A stretch of 42,679 nt of DNA from Bacteroidota bacterium (GCA_013288285.1 JABDCE010000016.1:1-42679), one strand, 5' to 3'; positions 9,301-17,683 are shown, counted from the first letter of the stretch. Notes: generated by a model not told the origin, from the letters alone. Numbers and translations are program-made.

Positions 9301-10091
9301 TGCGTAAGCTTACTTACCCCTTCCTGCTGCGCCGCACCAAGGAGCAGGTGGCCAAAGACCTGCCGGAAAAAACAGAGACCATATTGTATTGCGAAATGGG
9401 CCCCGAACAGCGCAAGATATACGAGGCATATCGCAATATATACCGCTCTCAGATACTGGGCATGATAGAAGAGAAGGGCATGGAACGCTCGCAGATGCAT
9501 ATACTGCAGGGACTGACCAAGCTGCGCCAGATATGTGACTCGCCCGCCATCATGAACGAAGAAGAGCGCTACCACAACTACTCTATAAAGCTGGATGAGT
9601 TGTCACGCGAAATAGAGGAAAACGTAGGCGACCACAAGGTGCTGATATTCTCGCAGTTCCTGGGTATGCTGGCGCTGATAAGAAAGAAGCTGGAAGACGA
9701 CGGCATCAGCCATGTGTACTTCGATGGCAGCAGCACCGCCAATGAGCGCGAGGCAGCCATACAGGAATTCCAGAACAATCATGAATGCCGGGTATTCCTT
9801 ATATCGCTGAAAGCAGGTGGTATAGGTTTGAACCTTACGGCGGCTGACTATGTATACATAGTAGACCCATGGTGGAACCCGGCCGTGGAACAACAGGCTA
9901 TTGACCGTACACACCGTATAGGACAAACCAAGAACATCTTCGCTTACCGCCTTATCTGTAAGGATACGCTGGAAGAAAAGATGCTACAGCTGCAGGAGCA
10001 TAAACGCGCACTGGCCAACGACCTCGTAGGCGACGACAGTGCATTCCAGAAGCGCCTCACAAAAGACGATATCGAGTTCCTGTTCAGTTAA
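6348..10091 (+). CDS. SWIM/SNF2 family DEAD/DEAH-box helicase, interrupted by an in-frame TGA at codon 73
   Basis: Apart from one internal TGA (6564-6566) the frame is open for 1,247 codons and encodes a typical Bacteroidota SNF2-family ATPase, a DNA translocase that remodels protein-DNA complexes. Residues 1-72 and everything after the TGA are in the same frame, so this is not a frameshift. The TGA falls on the first ligand of a SWIM zinc-binding motif: (stop)73-x-Cys75-x7-Cys83-x-His85. A second motif with the same spacing is intact at Cys184, Cys186, Cys194 and His196. The helicase core follows: GLGKT near residue 811, DESQ near 908, SGTPVQNN, and QAIDRTHRIGQ near 1182. Without recoding or re-initiation (for example TTG at 6636), the ribosome would release a 72-residue peptide. 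Sequencing error, nonsense mutation and recoding are all possible. Confidence 0.9.
6564..6566 (+). other. In-frame TGA at a SWIM zinc-ligand cysteine position
   Basis: The TGA is flanked on both sides by in-frame coding sequence of one protein. The residues that follow, QCPYNLGEICRH, complete a CxCx7CxH motif only if the TGA position is a cysteine (or selenocysteine). A one-base change from TGC or TGT would create it. I see no convincing SECIS-like hairpin in the 40 bases downstream. Confidence 0.85.
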
Positions 10092-10115
10092 CCGATACAG
10101 GAAACGTAACATAGT

Positions 10116-10153
10116 AACAAAGCGTAACACCGTAACAAGTGTTACGCTTTGTT
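10116..10153 (+). terminator. Intrinsic terminator after the SNF2 helicase gene
   Basis: A perfect 15-bp inverted repeat (10116-10130 against 10139-10153) with an 8-base loop is followed by a T-rich tail. It lies 24 bp after the helicase stop codon. Its right arm contains a GTG that opens a frame leading into the next gene, which is a reason to reject that upstream start. Confidence 0.85.
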
Positions 10154-10188
10154 GTTTATAGCTGCTACACTTTGTGTGCAAATAGCCT

Positions 10189-10196
10189 TAAATTTG
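10189..10196 (+). promoter_or_regulatory. Candidate -7 promoter element for the DUF5996 gene
   Basis: TAAATTTG matches TAnnTTTG and lies 20 bp upstream of the ATG at 10217, just after the helicase terminator. I found no TTG at the preferred 17-23 bp upstream spacing, so only the -7 half is supported. Confidence 0.45.
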
Positions 10197-10216
10197 TAAG
10201 TAGCAACCTACTCTTT

Positions 10217-11149
10217 ATGACAACAACGAGCTTACCATCACTTGACCTTGCTGCGTGGGAGCAAAGCAAAACAACGCTTAATTTATATCTGCAGGTAGTA
10301 GGCAAGATACAGTTGGCACTTATGCCCCGTAAAAACCATTGGTGGAACATTACTTTCCTCGTGAATGCCAAAGGGCTCATCACCCACACCATGCCTGCAA
10401 ACGATTTCACGTTCGATATCCAATTCAACTTCCTCGAGCATAAAGTGGAGCTGGTTACCAGCAAGGGCATTCATGAGTCCTTTCCGCTTACGGATGGACT
10501 AAGTGTTGCCGACTTGTATAAGAAGATGTTTGCCATACTGGAGAAGTTGAACATACCGGTAAAGATAATACCGCACCCTTACGGCATGCCTGATGCTAAC
10601 CCTATGACCACTCCATTTAAAGAGCTGACTAACTATAACAGTTATAACGCCGAGTATGTTCAGAAATTCTGGCGAATACTGGTATGGACATGCGAGGTGT
10701 TTACCGAATTCAGCGGTCGGTTCTATGGCAAGACAAGCCCCGTGCAGCTATTCTGGCATCATATGGACCTTGTAGTTACCCGCTTCTGCGGCAGAAGGGC
10801 TCCTGCTATGCCGCCGGGTGCCAACATTTCTAATAAAGACGCCTACAGCCATGAACTCATCAGCTTTGGTTTTTGGGCAGGTGATGAGAACGTAAGAGGC
10901 GCAGCGTTTTACTCCTACACCTACCCTTCTCCGAAAGACCTGGACAAAGAACCCTTGGCACCACCGGTTGCGAAATGGCAGCTATCTAATGGTAGCCCTA
11001 TGGCTTTGCTTATGTATGATGATCTCAGGACATCTGCTGACCCGCATAAAGATTTACTGGCTTTCCTGGAAAGCTGCTATATGGCAGGCGCTACCCTGTC
11101 GGGCTGGGATATAGCGGACCTGAAAGTTGTACCACTAAAAGATATATAG
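10217..11149 (+). CDS. DUF5996 family protein
   Basis: The 310-residue cytoplasmic protein matches the DUF5996 family: an N-terminal region with RKNHWWNITFLV, a central NSYNAEYVQKFWRIL, the histidine-rich QLFWHHMDLVVTRFCGRRAP, and SYTYPSP later on. No catalytic function is established for the family. The start chosen is ATG 10217. The in-frame GTG at 10139 lies inside the preceding terminator hairpin and upstream of the likely promoter, so it cannot be used on that transcript. The gene is convergent with the UBP zinc-finger gene, with a single base between their stop codons. Confidence 0.88.
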   Translation: MTTTSLPSLDLAAWEQSKTTLNLYLQVVGKIQLALMPRKNHWWNITFLVNAKGLITHTMPANDFTFDIQFNFLEHKVELVTSKGIHESFPLTDGLSVADLYKKMFAILEKLNIPVKIIPHPYGMPDANPMTTPFKELTNYNSYNAEYVQKFWRILVWTCEVFTEFSGRFYGKTSPVQLFWHHMDLVVTRFCGRRAPAMPPGANISNKDAYSHELISFGFWAGDENVRGAAFYSYTYPSPKDLDKEPLAPPVAKWQLSNGSPMALLMYDDLRTSADPHKDLLAFLESCYMAGATLSGWDIADLKVVPLKDI

Positions 11150-11150
11150 C

Positions 11151-11426
11151 CTACTCGTAGTCCACAAACAGTTCATCAGGATAACACCATAGCCATTTTT
11201 CACCCGGCTCGGCAGATATCACTACCGGGTGCTTTGCTTTGTGGTAGTGAGCCGTCATGTGCTTGTTTGGCGAGTTGTCGCAGCATAACGTAGCGCCGCA
11301 GGTCTGGCAGGTACGCAGGTGCATCCAGGTGCTGCCTGTCTTTATACACTCTTCACATTCATATGCTTTCGGCTCTTTAAGCTCCTTAATGCTGCTGATA
11401 TGTTCACAAACTTTTTGCGCTGCCAT
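11151..11426 (-). CDS. Stand-alone UBP-type zinc finger protein
   Basis: The 91-residue protein consists almost entirely of a ZnF-UBP domain. Cysteine and histidine pairs are seen in CEHISS, CEECIKTG, LRTCQTCGATLCCDNSPNKH and the HYHKAKHPVV segment. In eukaryotes this domain binds the ubiquitin C-terminus in deubiquitinases and HDAC6. Bacterial copies are usually small stand-alone proteins of unknown function, and the tryptophan-rich ending (EKWLWCYPDELF) is typical of them. The zinc ligands appear complete. The gene is monocistronic, convergent with the DUF5996 gene and upstream of the fbp terminator. Confidence 0.85.
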   Translation of the reverse strand: MAAQKVCEHISSIKELKEPKAYECEECIKTGSTWMHLRTCQTCGATLCCDNSPNKHMTAHYHKAKHPVVISAEPGEKWLWCYPDELFVDYE

Positions 11427-11506
11427 AACAAGTTATTGTTGTCTAAAGTTATCACATGTCTGCCAAAAAAATAGAATAGGATTCACTTCACACCATCAGA
11501 GCTAAC

Positions 11507-11533
11507 AAAAAAGCCGAACCAAAAGGCCCGGCT
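11507..11533 (-). terminator. Intrinsic terminator of fbp
   Basis: On the minus strand a 9-bp stem with two G-U pairs and a four-base T loop is followed immediately by a run of six Ts. It starts 26 bp past the fbp stop codon, giving a well-formed Rho-independent terminator. Confidence 0.8.
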
Positions 11534-11558
11534 GTTACTATTATAAAGAAAGCGTTGC

Positions 11559-12581
11559 TTACGCTACGGTTTCTTTTTCTTTTATGTACTCCAATACCTT
11601 ATTTACCATATTCTTAGAGCCAATGAATATAGGCACGCGCTGGTGTAGCTCGGTAGGCTGCACATCCAGCACATTGCCATAACCGGTAGAAGCCTTACCA
11701 CCTGCCGCCTCCACTATGAAAGCCATTGGGTTACATTCGTATTGCAGGCGCAGCTTGCCGTTTTTGTTGCTCTTATCAGCGGGATAAATGAATATACCTC
11801 CCTTTATAAGGGTACGGTGCATATCTGCCACCATAGAACCTATATAACGGTGTGAGTAAGGCCTGTTCTCTTCCTTATTGCTTTCCATGCAATAATTGAG
11901 GTAGGCCACCATGCCCTCGCTATATTTGATAGTATTGCCCTGGTTGAGGGAATATATCTTACCGTTCTCAGGCACTTTCATATTTGGGTGCGACAGGCAG
12001 AATTCGCCAATAGATGGCTCCAGGGTAAAGCCGTTGACACTTATCCTGGTAGCATATACCATCATAGTACTGGAACCGTAAATGATATAACCTGCTGCCA
12101 TCAGGCGGTTGCCCGGCTGCAGGAAGTCAGCTTCCGTACAGGGCTTGCCCATTTCGCTCACACGGCGGTAGATAGCGAATATGGTGCCGATGGGCGCGTT
12201 GACATCGATATTGGAAGAACCATCGAGCGGATCGAACAGCACTACATATTTTGAATTTGCGGAGAAGGTATCTTCATAGCAAACATGATTATCGTTTTCC
12301 TCAGAGGCTATGCCGGCGCAGTCGTTACTGTTCTTCAGGATATTTATCAGCGTCTCGTTTGCAAATACATCCAGCTTCATCTGCTCTTCGCCCTGCACAT
12401 TGGTAGCGCCGTGAGCGCCCAGTATATCTACGAGCCCTGCTTTGCGCACCTGCTTGTTTACTATCTTGCCTGCCAGGCCAATATCCCTGAGCAATGCCGA
12501 CAATTCGCCGGTAGCCTGTGGAAATTTCCGGGTCTCCTGGATGGTAAACTCATCCATCGTAATTAATTTTCCCTGCGACAT
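11559..12581 (-). CDS. fbp: Class I fructose-1,6-bisphosphatase
   Basis: This gluconeogenic enzyme hydrolyses fructose-1,6-bisphosphate to fructose-6-phosphate in the cytoplasm. The metal and phosphate binding signature DPLDGSSNID is at residues 117-126, preceded by the ASEEND acidic cluster at about 92-97. The later substrate-binding segments RYIGSMVADMHRTL and GGIFIYPADK are also present, as is the AFIVEAAGGKAS ending. At 340 residues it has the usual length. The start is ATG 12581; a second in-frame ATG eight codons later is possible, since homologues often begin near MDEFTIQETR. It has its own terminator and a possible -7 element upstream. Confidence 0.95.
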   Translation of the reverse strand: MSQGKLITMDEFTIQETRKFPQATGELSALLRDIGLAGKIVNKQVRKAGLVDILGAHGATNVQGEEQMKLDVFANETLINILKNSNDCAGIASEENDNHVCYEDTFSANSKYVVLFDPLDGSSNIDVNAPIGTIFAIYRRVSEMGKPCTEADFLQPGNRLMAAGYIIYGSSTMMVYATRISVNGFTLEPSIGEFCLSHPNMKVPENGKIYSLNQGNTIKYSEGMVAYLNYCMESNKEENRPYSHRYIGSMVADMHRTLIKGGIFIYPADKSNKNGKLRLQYECNPMAFIVEAAGGKASTGYGNVLDVQPTELHQRVPIFIGSKNMVNKVLEYIKEKETVA

Positions 12582-12604
12582 TATTTCTTAATGATTATTT
12601 TGTC

Positions 12605-12612
12605 CAAAAATA
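12605..12612 (-). promoter_or_regulatory. Candidate -7 promoter element for fbp
   Basis: On the minus strand this reads TATTTTTG, matching TAnnTTTG, and lies 23 bp upstream of the fbp ATG. A TTG at 12639-12637 is 24 bp further upstream, slightly outside the usual spacing. Confidence 0.4.
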
Positions 12613-12697
12613 ACGAATTATCAACGAATAAGCATACAATACTGGTAACAATCCGGCTATGGCATTGTTTTTATATCCTATGTATGCACACATGATT

Positions 12698-13426
12698 ATG
12701 AATAGAAAAGTACCTTTTGTTGTTTTTTTGCTGTTTGCCATGGCCTCTTTTAGCGGTTGTGATATGCTGCACCAAAGCGCTAAATACAGTTTCACCGACG
12801 GCGTATACCGGACAAAGAAATTCTCGCACGATAGCAGGGTTTATGTGCTGAAGGTAGACGATGATACCCTGACCGTTTTCCCCGTGCGGGAATTCAAAGA
12901 CTCTACTGCTATTATGACCAAGCAACGGGTAGACTATACCAGCCGGCAAAAAAAGTTCAAAGACAATAAAGTGCTGCACGTCTTCTACAAACCTTCTTTC
13001 GACCTGGACGTAATGACGATACCTATTAACTACCGGCCTCCAGTATTTGGCTACCCCAACCAACTCACTAATAATTTCAACGGGGCATTGTATGGCGGCT
13101 ACCGGATAGACGCCTATAAACTCAGTTACCGGCGTACACCACTCAACACATACAAGCAAAAAATAAAGCACGTTGGATACAGCGCCGGCCTGTTCCTGGG
13201 TATGGGAAATGCATACATAGACGCATTTTCATTGCGCAACCCCAACTACCCCTACCAGTATGAAGGTGCGTTGCTGCTGACTGGCGTGGCCGCAAACATT
13301 GCTGCGGGCCATTTTACGATTGGTATTGCCCTGGGTACCGATCACCTGCTGGACAAAAACCACAGCGAGTGGATATACGAAGGCCAGCCATGTATCGGGT
13401 TCACTGTGGGGCTGAACCTGAATTAG
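12698..13426 (+). CDS. Putative lipoprotein of unknown function
   Basis: The product (242 residues from ATG 12698) starts with a short basic region, a hydrophobic segment and the lipobox FSGC, which indicates an outer-membrane or periplasmic lipoprotein. An earlier frame opens at 12659 and another ATG at 12692, but 12698 gives the most normal signal peptide. The mature part includes VYVLKVDDDTLTVFPV, an RP-rich central region and a glycine-rich C-terminal half with alternating polar and hydrophobic residues (GYSAGLFLGMGNAYIDAF, FTIGIALGTDHLL, IGFTVGLNLN) that looks barrel-like. I recognise no named family. It converges on the VOC-GNAT gene with a 3-bp gap. Confidence 0.75.
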   Translation: MNRKVPFVVFLLFAMASFSGCDMLHQSAKYSFTDGVYRTKKFSHDSRVYVLKVDDDTLTVFPVREFKDSTAIMTKQRVDYTSRQKKFKDNKVLHVFYKPSFDLDVMTIPINYRPPVFGYPNQLTNNFNGALYGGYRIDAYKLSYRRTPLNTYKQKIKHVGYSAGLFLGMGNAYIDAFSLRNPNYPYQYEGALLLTGVAANIAAGHFTIGIALGTDHLLDKNHSEWIYEGQPCIGFTVGLNLN

Positions 13427-13429
13427 CCG

Positions 13430-14788
13430 TCACTTGTCTTTCCACAACAGTTTCACCTGCTCATATTCATTTGCCAGTAGCGAGAAGATAACTGAATCTT
13501 CCATAATGCCATCCCTGCAGAAGTGCGACCGTAGCACTCCTTCCTGAACGAAACCACAACCAGTCACAATTTTCAGAGAGGGCACATTCTGAGGCCCCAC
13601 AAACGCTTCTATCCTGTTGAGCCCCATCGCCTCAAACCCATGTGCGATTACCGCGCGGGCTGCTTCTGTCATGAGTCCCTTCCCTCTTGCCGATTCGTCC
13701 TCCATTAAATAACCAAACTCAGCCCTGCTGTGCATAGCGTACCAATTGTGAAAACCACATTTACCAATAGCATTGCCTGTTGCTTTCTCAATCAGTACAA
13801 ATGTCTTGAATGAAGTACGGTACGTAGTCATTCCGTTCTCAAATTTCGCGCGCTCCGCATCGAGTTGTTCTTTTGTGGCCACGCCAACCAGTTTCATAGC
13901 CTCATCGTCAGTACACGTGCTGTAGATTTGGCGCAACACTTCAGGGTTAAGTTCCTTGAGCAACAACCTTTTTGTTTCCAACGTATGCAGGGTGATCGCC
14001 GTTGGTTTGGCAGCGGCAGGCATCCCCATATTGAACAGAAAAATGTGCTGCTGTTCCGGCATTGTGAGCACTACGTCAACGTCATTTTTCTGAGTGAAAT
14101 TAGTCAGTCCCGCTTTCTTCAGCCTGTCTATCTTCAGCTTCATGTCGGCGGCGAAGTAAGTAATAGCAGGATAACTGAAATGAGCGGACTGATGCAAACC
14201 AACAATACTCAGTCCGTCAGACACTATAGCCCATGGATAAGGATGCTCAAATTTTGAAACAGCTTTGAAACCAAGCAGCGCCCAGTACGCGAGCGATGCC
14301 TTGAGGTCCTTAACACGATGCGCCAACTCACCAAACAAACCAATAGTCTTATTCACGTATTTCTCCGGTTTGAAATAGTCCTCAGGGAGCATAGCAAGCA
14401 TACCGGGACCCGGTGGTTGAGCGAAACCATCAACAATACCCACCAGGCTGATATTCAAGCCATCCGGTGACAGGAATAAGTAGCGCCGCACCTGGTCAGT
14501 TTTTTTAGGTTTCTGCACAAATTCAATACCTTTTTTCCCCAGCAATGAAACTACCTTATCGAGGTCCTTCACATAGTACGTCAGTGCCAGGTACGGTTGC
14601 GGATCCTTGCGCAGCATAATAAGTAGTACACCATCGCTCACCTGCATCCACGGAAACGGCCAGTCGGCACGAAACACTTCAGTGAACCCCAGCTTTTTAT
14701 AACACGCGAAAGACGCGTCTATATCAGGCGTGGCAATGGTGAGTGCAGTTATTTCGCCCAGAAAGGACTTTGGAGTAACAGACATCAT
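13430..14788 (-). CDS. Fusion protein: two VOC (glyoxalase-like) domains plus GNAT acetyltransferase
   Basis: The 452-residue protein has three parts. Residues ~12-120 form a glyoxalase/bleomycin-resistance-like (VOC) domain (ALTIATPDIDASFACYKKLG). Residues ~150-265 form a second VOC domain (GELAHRVKDLKASLAYWALL). Residues ~280-445 form a RimJ/RimL-type GNAT domain (LETKRLLLKEL, then the acetyl-CoA loop ESARGKGLMTEAARAVI). The metal-ligand positions of the VOC domains are not obvious, so they may bind or sequester a small molecule rather than catalyse. VOC-GNAT linkage suggests detoxification by acetylation, but the substrate is unknown. The start is one of two adjacent ATGs. There is no frameshift; the fusion is continuous. 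Confidence 0.85.
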   Translation of the reverse strand: MMSVTPKSFLGEITALTIATPDIDASFACYKKLGFTEVFRADWPFPWMQVSDGVLLIMLRKDPQPYLALTYYVKDLDKVVSLLGKKGIEFVQKPKKTDQVRRYLFLSPDGLNISLVGIVDGFAQPPGPGMLAMLPEDYFKPEKYVNKTIGLFGELAHRVKDLKASLAYWALLGFKAVSKFEHPYPWAIVSDGLSIVGLHQSAHFSYPAITYFAADMKLKIDRLKKAGLTNFTQKNDVDVVLTMPEQQHIFLFNMGMPAAAKPTAITLHTLETKRLLLKELNPEVLRQIYSTCTDDEAMKLVGVATKEQLDAERAKFENGMTTYRTSFKTFVLIEKATGNAIGKCGFHNWYAMHSRAEFGYLMEDESARGKGLMTEAARAVIAHGFEAMGLNRIEAFVGPQNVPSLKIVTGCGFVQEGVLRSHFCRDGIMEDSVIFSLLANEYEQVKLLWKDK

Positions 14789-14874
14789 TTAAAACGTTGG
14801 TAGCCTGTAAAGATATTAAACACATAACGAAAACGATGGCATGATTTTTAAAGGCATATTAAAAACGCCTGTTT

Positions 14875-15309
14875 ATGCGCATAAAGGTATTGCTCGTTGG
14901 GGACGACCCTGCATCATTAATGGCAGAAGGGCAACTGCTCAGAGAAAGAGGACTACTTGTATTCACTACATTTAATCCCGACAATATTGGGGATCTGATC
15001 GACGAAGTAAAGCCGGATGTGGTTTTCTTCAGTTCCCACAGCATGAAAAATCAGGTAACGGATGCATACAATAGGTTCCTTACAGATGTCTTTCACATGC
15101 AACTGCCCGTCATATTCACGCTGGCAGACGATGACCTCTACTTAGTTACCAAGCGGCGGACGATGCTGCGGGAAAAACGCACCTGTGTGGCAGAGAGCAT
15201 AATAGACGGCATAAAAATGGCGCTGAACGACAAGTATGTACAGCCAAAGAATATCTACAAGATAAATCCGGGAGGGTTTAATTCACCTACATTACCTACA
15301 AGGGCATAA
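14875..15309 (+). CDS. Degenerate response-regulator receiver-like protein
   Basis: The 144-residue protein has the outline of a receiver domain: first strand with an acidic pair (IKVLLVGDDP), helix, then DVVFFSSHSM at the position of the phospho-acceptor strand, and PVIFTLADDDLYLVTKRR near the fourth strand. The expected aspartate at the phosphorylation site is replaced by Ser/His residues, so ordinary phosphotransfer is unlikely. The C-terminal tail (QPKNIYKINPGGFNSPTLPT) is proline-rich with no output domain. It may be a pseudo-receiver acting by protein contact. It is monocistronic, with no kinase nearby. Assignment by fold pattern only. Confidence 0.65.
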   Translation: MRIKVLLVGDDPASLMAEGQLLRERGLLVFTTFNPDNIGDLIDEVKPDVVFFSSHSMKNQVTDAYNRFLTDVFHMQLPVIFTLADDDLYLVTKRRTMLREKRTCVAESIIDGIKMALNDKYVQPKNIYKINPGGFNSPTLPTRA

Positions 15310-15315
15310 TGCCTA

Positions 15316-16176
15316 CTAATTTTCGGTGATCCTTATTTCTACACGCCTGTTCTTCTCTGCATCGGCATCGGTAACTTCATAAAGTACTACCGGCTTACGT
15401 TTTCCAAATCCCTCATATTTCAGCCGCGAGGCATCAATACCTTTTCTTACCAGGAAATTATAGATAGCTTTAGCCCGGTTCACAGATAAAGATACTTCCC
15501 CGGTTTCGGCGTCCTCGGCATCAGGCGCCTCTGGCGAAATACAGCACACATGCCCTTCTATACTGATCTTCACCCTTGGATTATCTTTCAGCACCTCGTA
15601 TAATTTTTCCAATGTCTCCCGCGATTCCGGCATGATTGTATGCCTGTCTGGCGGGAAGTATACATTCTTCAATAAAAAGGTAGTGCCTGGCTTTAGCTTC
15701 TTGATCTCATCGAGGTTGGTGAGCGCAACTTTAGTATTCCCTACTTTCCCTGGCTTCTCCACAGGCGGTTTTTTAGTGCGGTTGTTCACTACTATATCCA
15801 CCCTTCTGTCTGTAGGATAACCGTTTTTCCCGGTAACCCCCGTGCGTGTTATCTCTCCTTTTCCCTCGCAAAGTTTTATGTCATTGGCATTGATGCCGTA
15901 CTTCACCAGGTAGTCTTTTACGTTCTGCGCGCGTTTTACAGAGAGGTCTTTATTGTGTCCCTCTGAACCCAGAAAATCGGCATAGCCTATCACCATAATA
16001 TTGCTACCGTTGATGATCTTGTCGTTATATACCAGCAGGTCTATTTTTTTCTGTACTGTGGTGTTCAGCTTTGTTACGTTGAGGTCAAAGAATAATTTAA
16101 AAGTATCCGTTTCACGCTGTGCATGAACAGAATGGAGAGAAAAACAAAAGAAGACAAGTAACAGCGTTTTATACAT
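15316..16176 (-). CDS. Secreted protein with two OmpA-like peptidoglycan-binding domains
   Basis: The 286-residue protein has a signal peptide (ends SVHAQ, residue 20) and then two OmpA C-terminal-like modules. The first (about 25-130) has FFDLNVTKL, VIGYADFLGSEGHNKDLSVKRAQ and DRRVDIVV. The second (about 165-286) has VYFPPDRHTIMPES, ISIEGHVCCISP, LSVNRAKAIYNFL and a closing NRRVEIRI. These modules bind diaminopimelate in peptidoglycan and anchor envelope structures. The first domain is shortened relative to the second. No barrel or lipobox is visible, so it is probably a soluble periplasmic, cell-wall-associated protein. Substrate-contact Asp/Arg positions look kept in both. Confidence 0.88.
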   Translation of the reverse strand: MYKTLLLVFFCFSLHSVHAQRETDTFKLFFDLNVTKLNTTVQKKIDLLVYNDKIINGSNIMVIGYADFLGSEGHNKDLSVKRAQNVKDYLVKYGINANDIKLCEGKGEITRTGVTGKNGYPTDRRVDIVVNNRTKKPPVEKPGKVGNTKVALTNLDEIKKLKPGTTFLLKNVYFPPDRHTIMPESRETLEKLYEVLKDNPRVKISIEGHVCCISPEAPDAEDAETGEVSLSVNRAKAIYNFLVRKGIDASRLKYEGFGKRKPVVLYEVTDADAEKNRRVEIRITEN

Positions 16177-16258
16177 AACCGTGTTATTCCAAGTATAAAG
16201 TACGGAAATTTTTCAATCCATTGTATACTATTTTTTCATTGCGCCGCCACCAGCCGGG

Positions 16259-16690
16259 TTATACGGAAACACTTGTGCTGCTTTCAGGATCACGCCTCAA
16301 TAACAGGTAGCCCAGGTAGGTAAATGGCAGGTAAACCAATAAGTTAACGACCGAGAACCAGACCGGGTGCGGCAGGTACAGGATATTATACAGGCCCGCA
16401 AGCGTCAGCACTATGCCCACAACAGTGGCTGGCTTTGCAGATATTCTTTTTGACAACAGCGTAGATACTATACCTGCCAGGAAGGAACAAACGATGTAGT
16501 TGACCAGCAACAGCATGAACGCTTTATCGGGCATGGCCTTCATGCCTTTTGCCAGCGAGTCTACATCATATTTATCTGTGCCGGGTGCCAGTGGATACAG
16601 TGTTTCGATCCACATTTCACCAAGGGTTATCAGCATCATAGCCGACATAGCGCCTACCACTACGGGCAATACATATTTAGTAACTCCCAT
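16259..16690 (-). CDS. Small integral membrane protein of unknown function
   Basis: From ATG 16690 the product is 143 residues with four predicted transmembrane helices: about residues 5-25, 55-77, 85-103 and 108-128. A longer frame opens at 16729, but its extra N-terminal residues are polar and unlike a start. The loop after helix 1 contains EMWIETLYPLAPGTDKYDVD. I recognise no characterised family; similar small proteins in Bacteroidota are annotated only as hypothetical membrane proteins. It is divergent from the YhhQ gene with 138 bp between the start codons and has no operon partner. Confidence 0.7.
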   Translation of the reverse strand: MGVTKYVLPVVVGAMSAMMLITLGEMWIETLYPLAPGTDKYDVDSLAKGMKAMPDKAFMLLLVNYIVCSFLAGIVSTLLSKRISAKPATVVGIVLTLAGLYNILYLPHPVWFSVVNLLVYLPFTYLGYLLLRRDPESSTSVSV

Positions 16691-16828
16691 TTTTAAAATG
16701 TTTGTACCTGTAAAGTTAGTAGAAACCAATATACAGTGGCTACAAAAGATGCCTCGTTATATTCCATGTTTATGCACCTGTAAATATTTAGCTTTAATAT
16801 TGCAACGTACTCACCTGCACACAAACGT

Positions 16829-17614
16829 ATGATCCACAAACTATTCAACGACAAGCCGTCGCGGCTTTTGGTCATCCTTACCTCGTTCTTTGTTGCTAAT
16901 GCGCTGATAGCTGAGTGCATAGGCGGCAAGCTGTTTTCGCTGGAGCGTGTGCTTGGATGGACGCCCCATCCATTCACCCTGCTGGGCGAACACGGGCTCA
17001 CCTTTACCCTTACCTGCGGCGTGCTACTGTGGCCACTGGAGTTTATAATGACCGATGTGGTCAATGAATACTATGGCCCTAAGATCGTGAAGCGCATATC
17101 CTACATAGCCATCGCGCTTATCTGCTATGCATTCCTTATGTTTTACTTAGCCATACAGGTACCGGCAGATACCTCTTTCTGGGTGGGCAGCCAAAAGGAT
17201 AGCGGTGTGCCGGATATGCAGGCCGCTTTCTCCAATATCTTCGGGCAGGGCATGTGGATCATACTGGGTAGCCTCATCGCCTTCCTCGTGAGCCAGGTGG
17301 TAGACGTATGGATATTCCACAAAATTAAAAGAGTTACCGGGGAGAAGCATGTGTGGCTGCGGTCTACCGGCTCCACGATCGTATCGCAACTGGTAGATAG
17401 TTTTATAGTGTTGTTCATTGCGTTCAAGATAGGGAAGGGATGGTCTTACCAGCGCGTTTTTGCAATAGGCCTCGTCAACTATACCTACAAGTTCACAATG
17501 GCGGTAGTACTTACGCCGCTCATTTACTTTATAGAAAAAGGAATCAGCAATTACCTGGGGCATACAGTTACAGAAGAAATGAAACATGCGGCTATGGGTA
17601 AAGTGAATGAATAA
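16829..17614 (+). CDS. yhhQ: Queuosine precursor transporter, YhhQ family
   Basis: The 261-residue inner-membrane protein belongs to the YhhQ (COG1738, vitamin uptake-like) family. Members import queuosine precursors such as preQ0/preQ1 for the wobble-base modification of certain tRNAs. Typical features are NALIAECIGGKLF near the N-terminus, the FIMTDVVNEYYGPKIVKR loop, SQVVDVWIFHKIKR, and the C-terminal segment NYTYKFTMAVVLTPLIY. About six helices are predicted. The 5' region shows no clear preQ1 riboswitch. No queuosine biosynthesis genes are nearby. The gene ends at a strong terminator. Confidence 0.9.
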   Translation: MIHKLFNDKPSRLLVILTSFFVANALIAECIGGKLFSLERVLGWTPHPFTLLGEHGLTFTLTCGVLLWPLEFIMTDVVNEYYGPKIVKRISYIAIALICYAFLMFYLAIQVPADTSFWVGSQKDSGVPDMQAAFSNIFGQGMWIILGSLIAFLVSQVVDVWIFHKIKRVTGEKHVWLRSTGSTIVSQLVDSFIVLFIAFKIGKGWSYQRVFAIGLVNYTYKFTMAVVLTPLIYFIEKGISNYLGHTVTEEMKHAAMGKVNE

Positions 17615-17630
17615 GACTACCCTGTCCACA

Positions 17631-17665
17631 AAAAGAAAACCCCTGAAAGTCAGGGGTTTTCTTTT
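17631..17665. terminator. Bidirectional intrinsic terminator between yhhQ and the sigma-partner gene
   Basis: A perfect 16-bp inverted repeat (17631-17646 against 17650-17665) has a 3-base loop, A-rich on the left arm and T-rich on the right, so it can terminate transcription in both directions. It lies between the convergent stops at 17614 (+) and 17684 (-). Confidence 0.9.
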
Positions 17666-17683
17666 GTCATTATCCAACCAAAA

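Noticed and set aside
10139-10216. Extended N-terminus of the DUF5996 gene from GTG 10139
   Set aside because: This start is inside the helicase terminator hairpin and upstream of the likely promoter; the first ~26 codons look non-coding.
16740-16828. PreQ1 riboswitch upstream of the YhhQ transporter gene
   Set aside because: I could not find the compact hairpin plus A-rich tail of a preQ1 aptamer in the leader.
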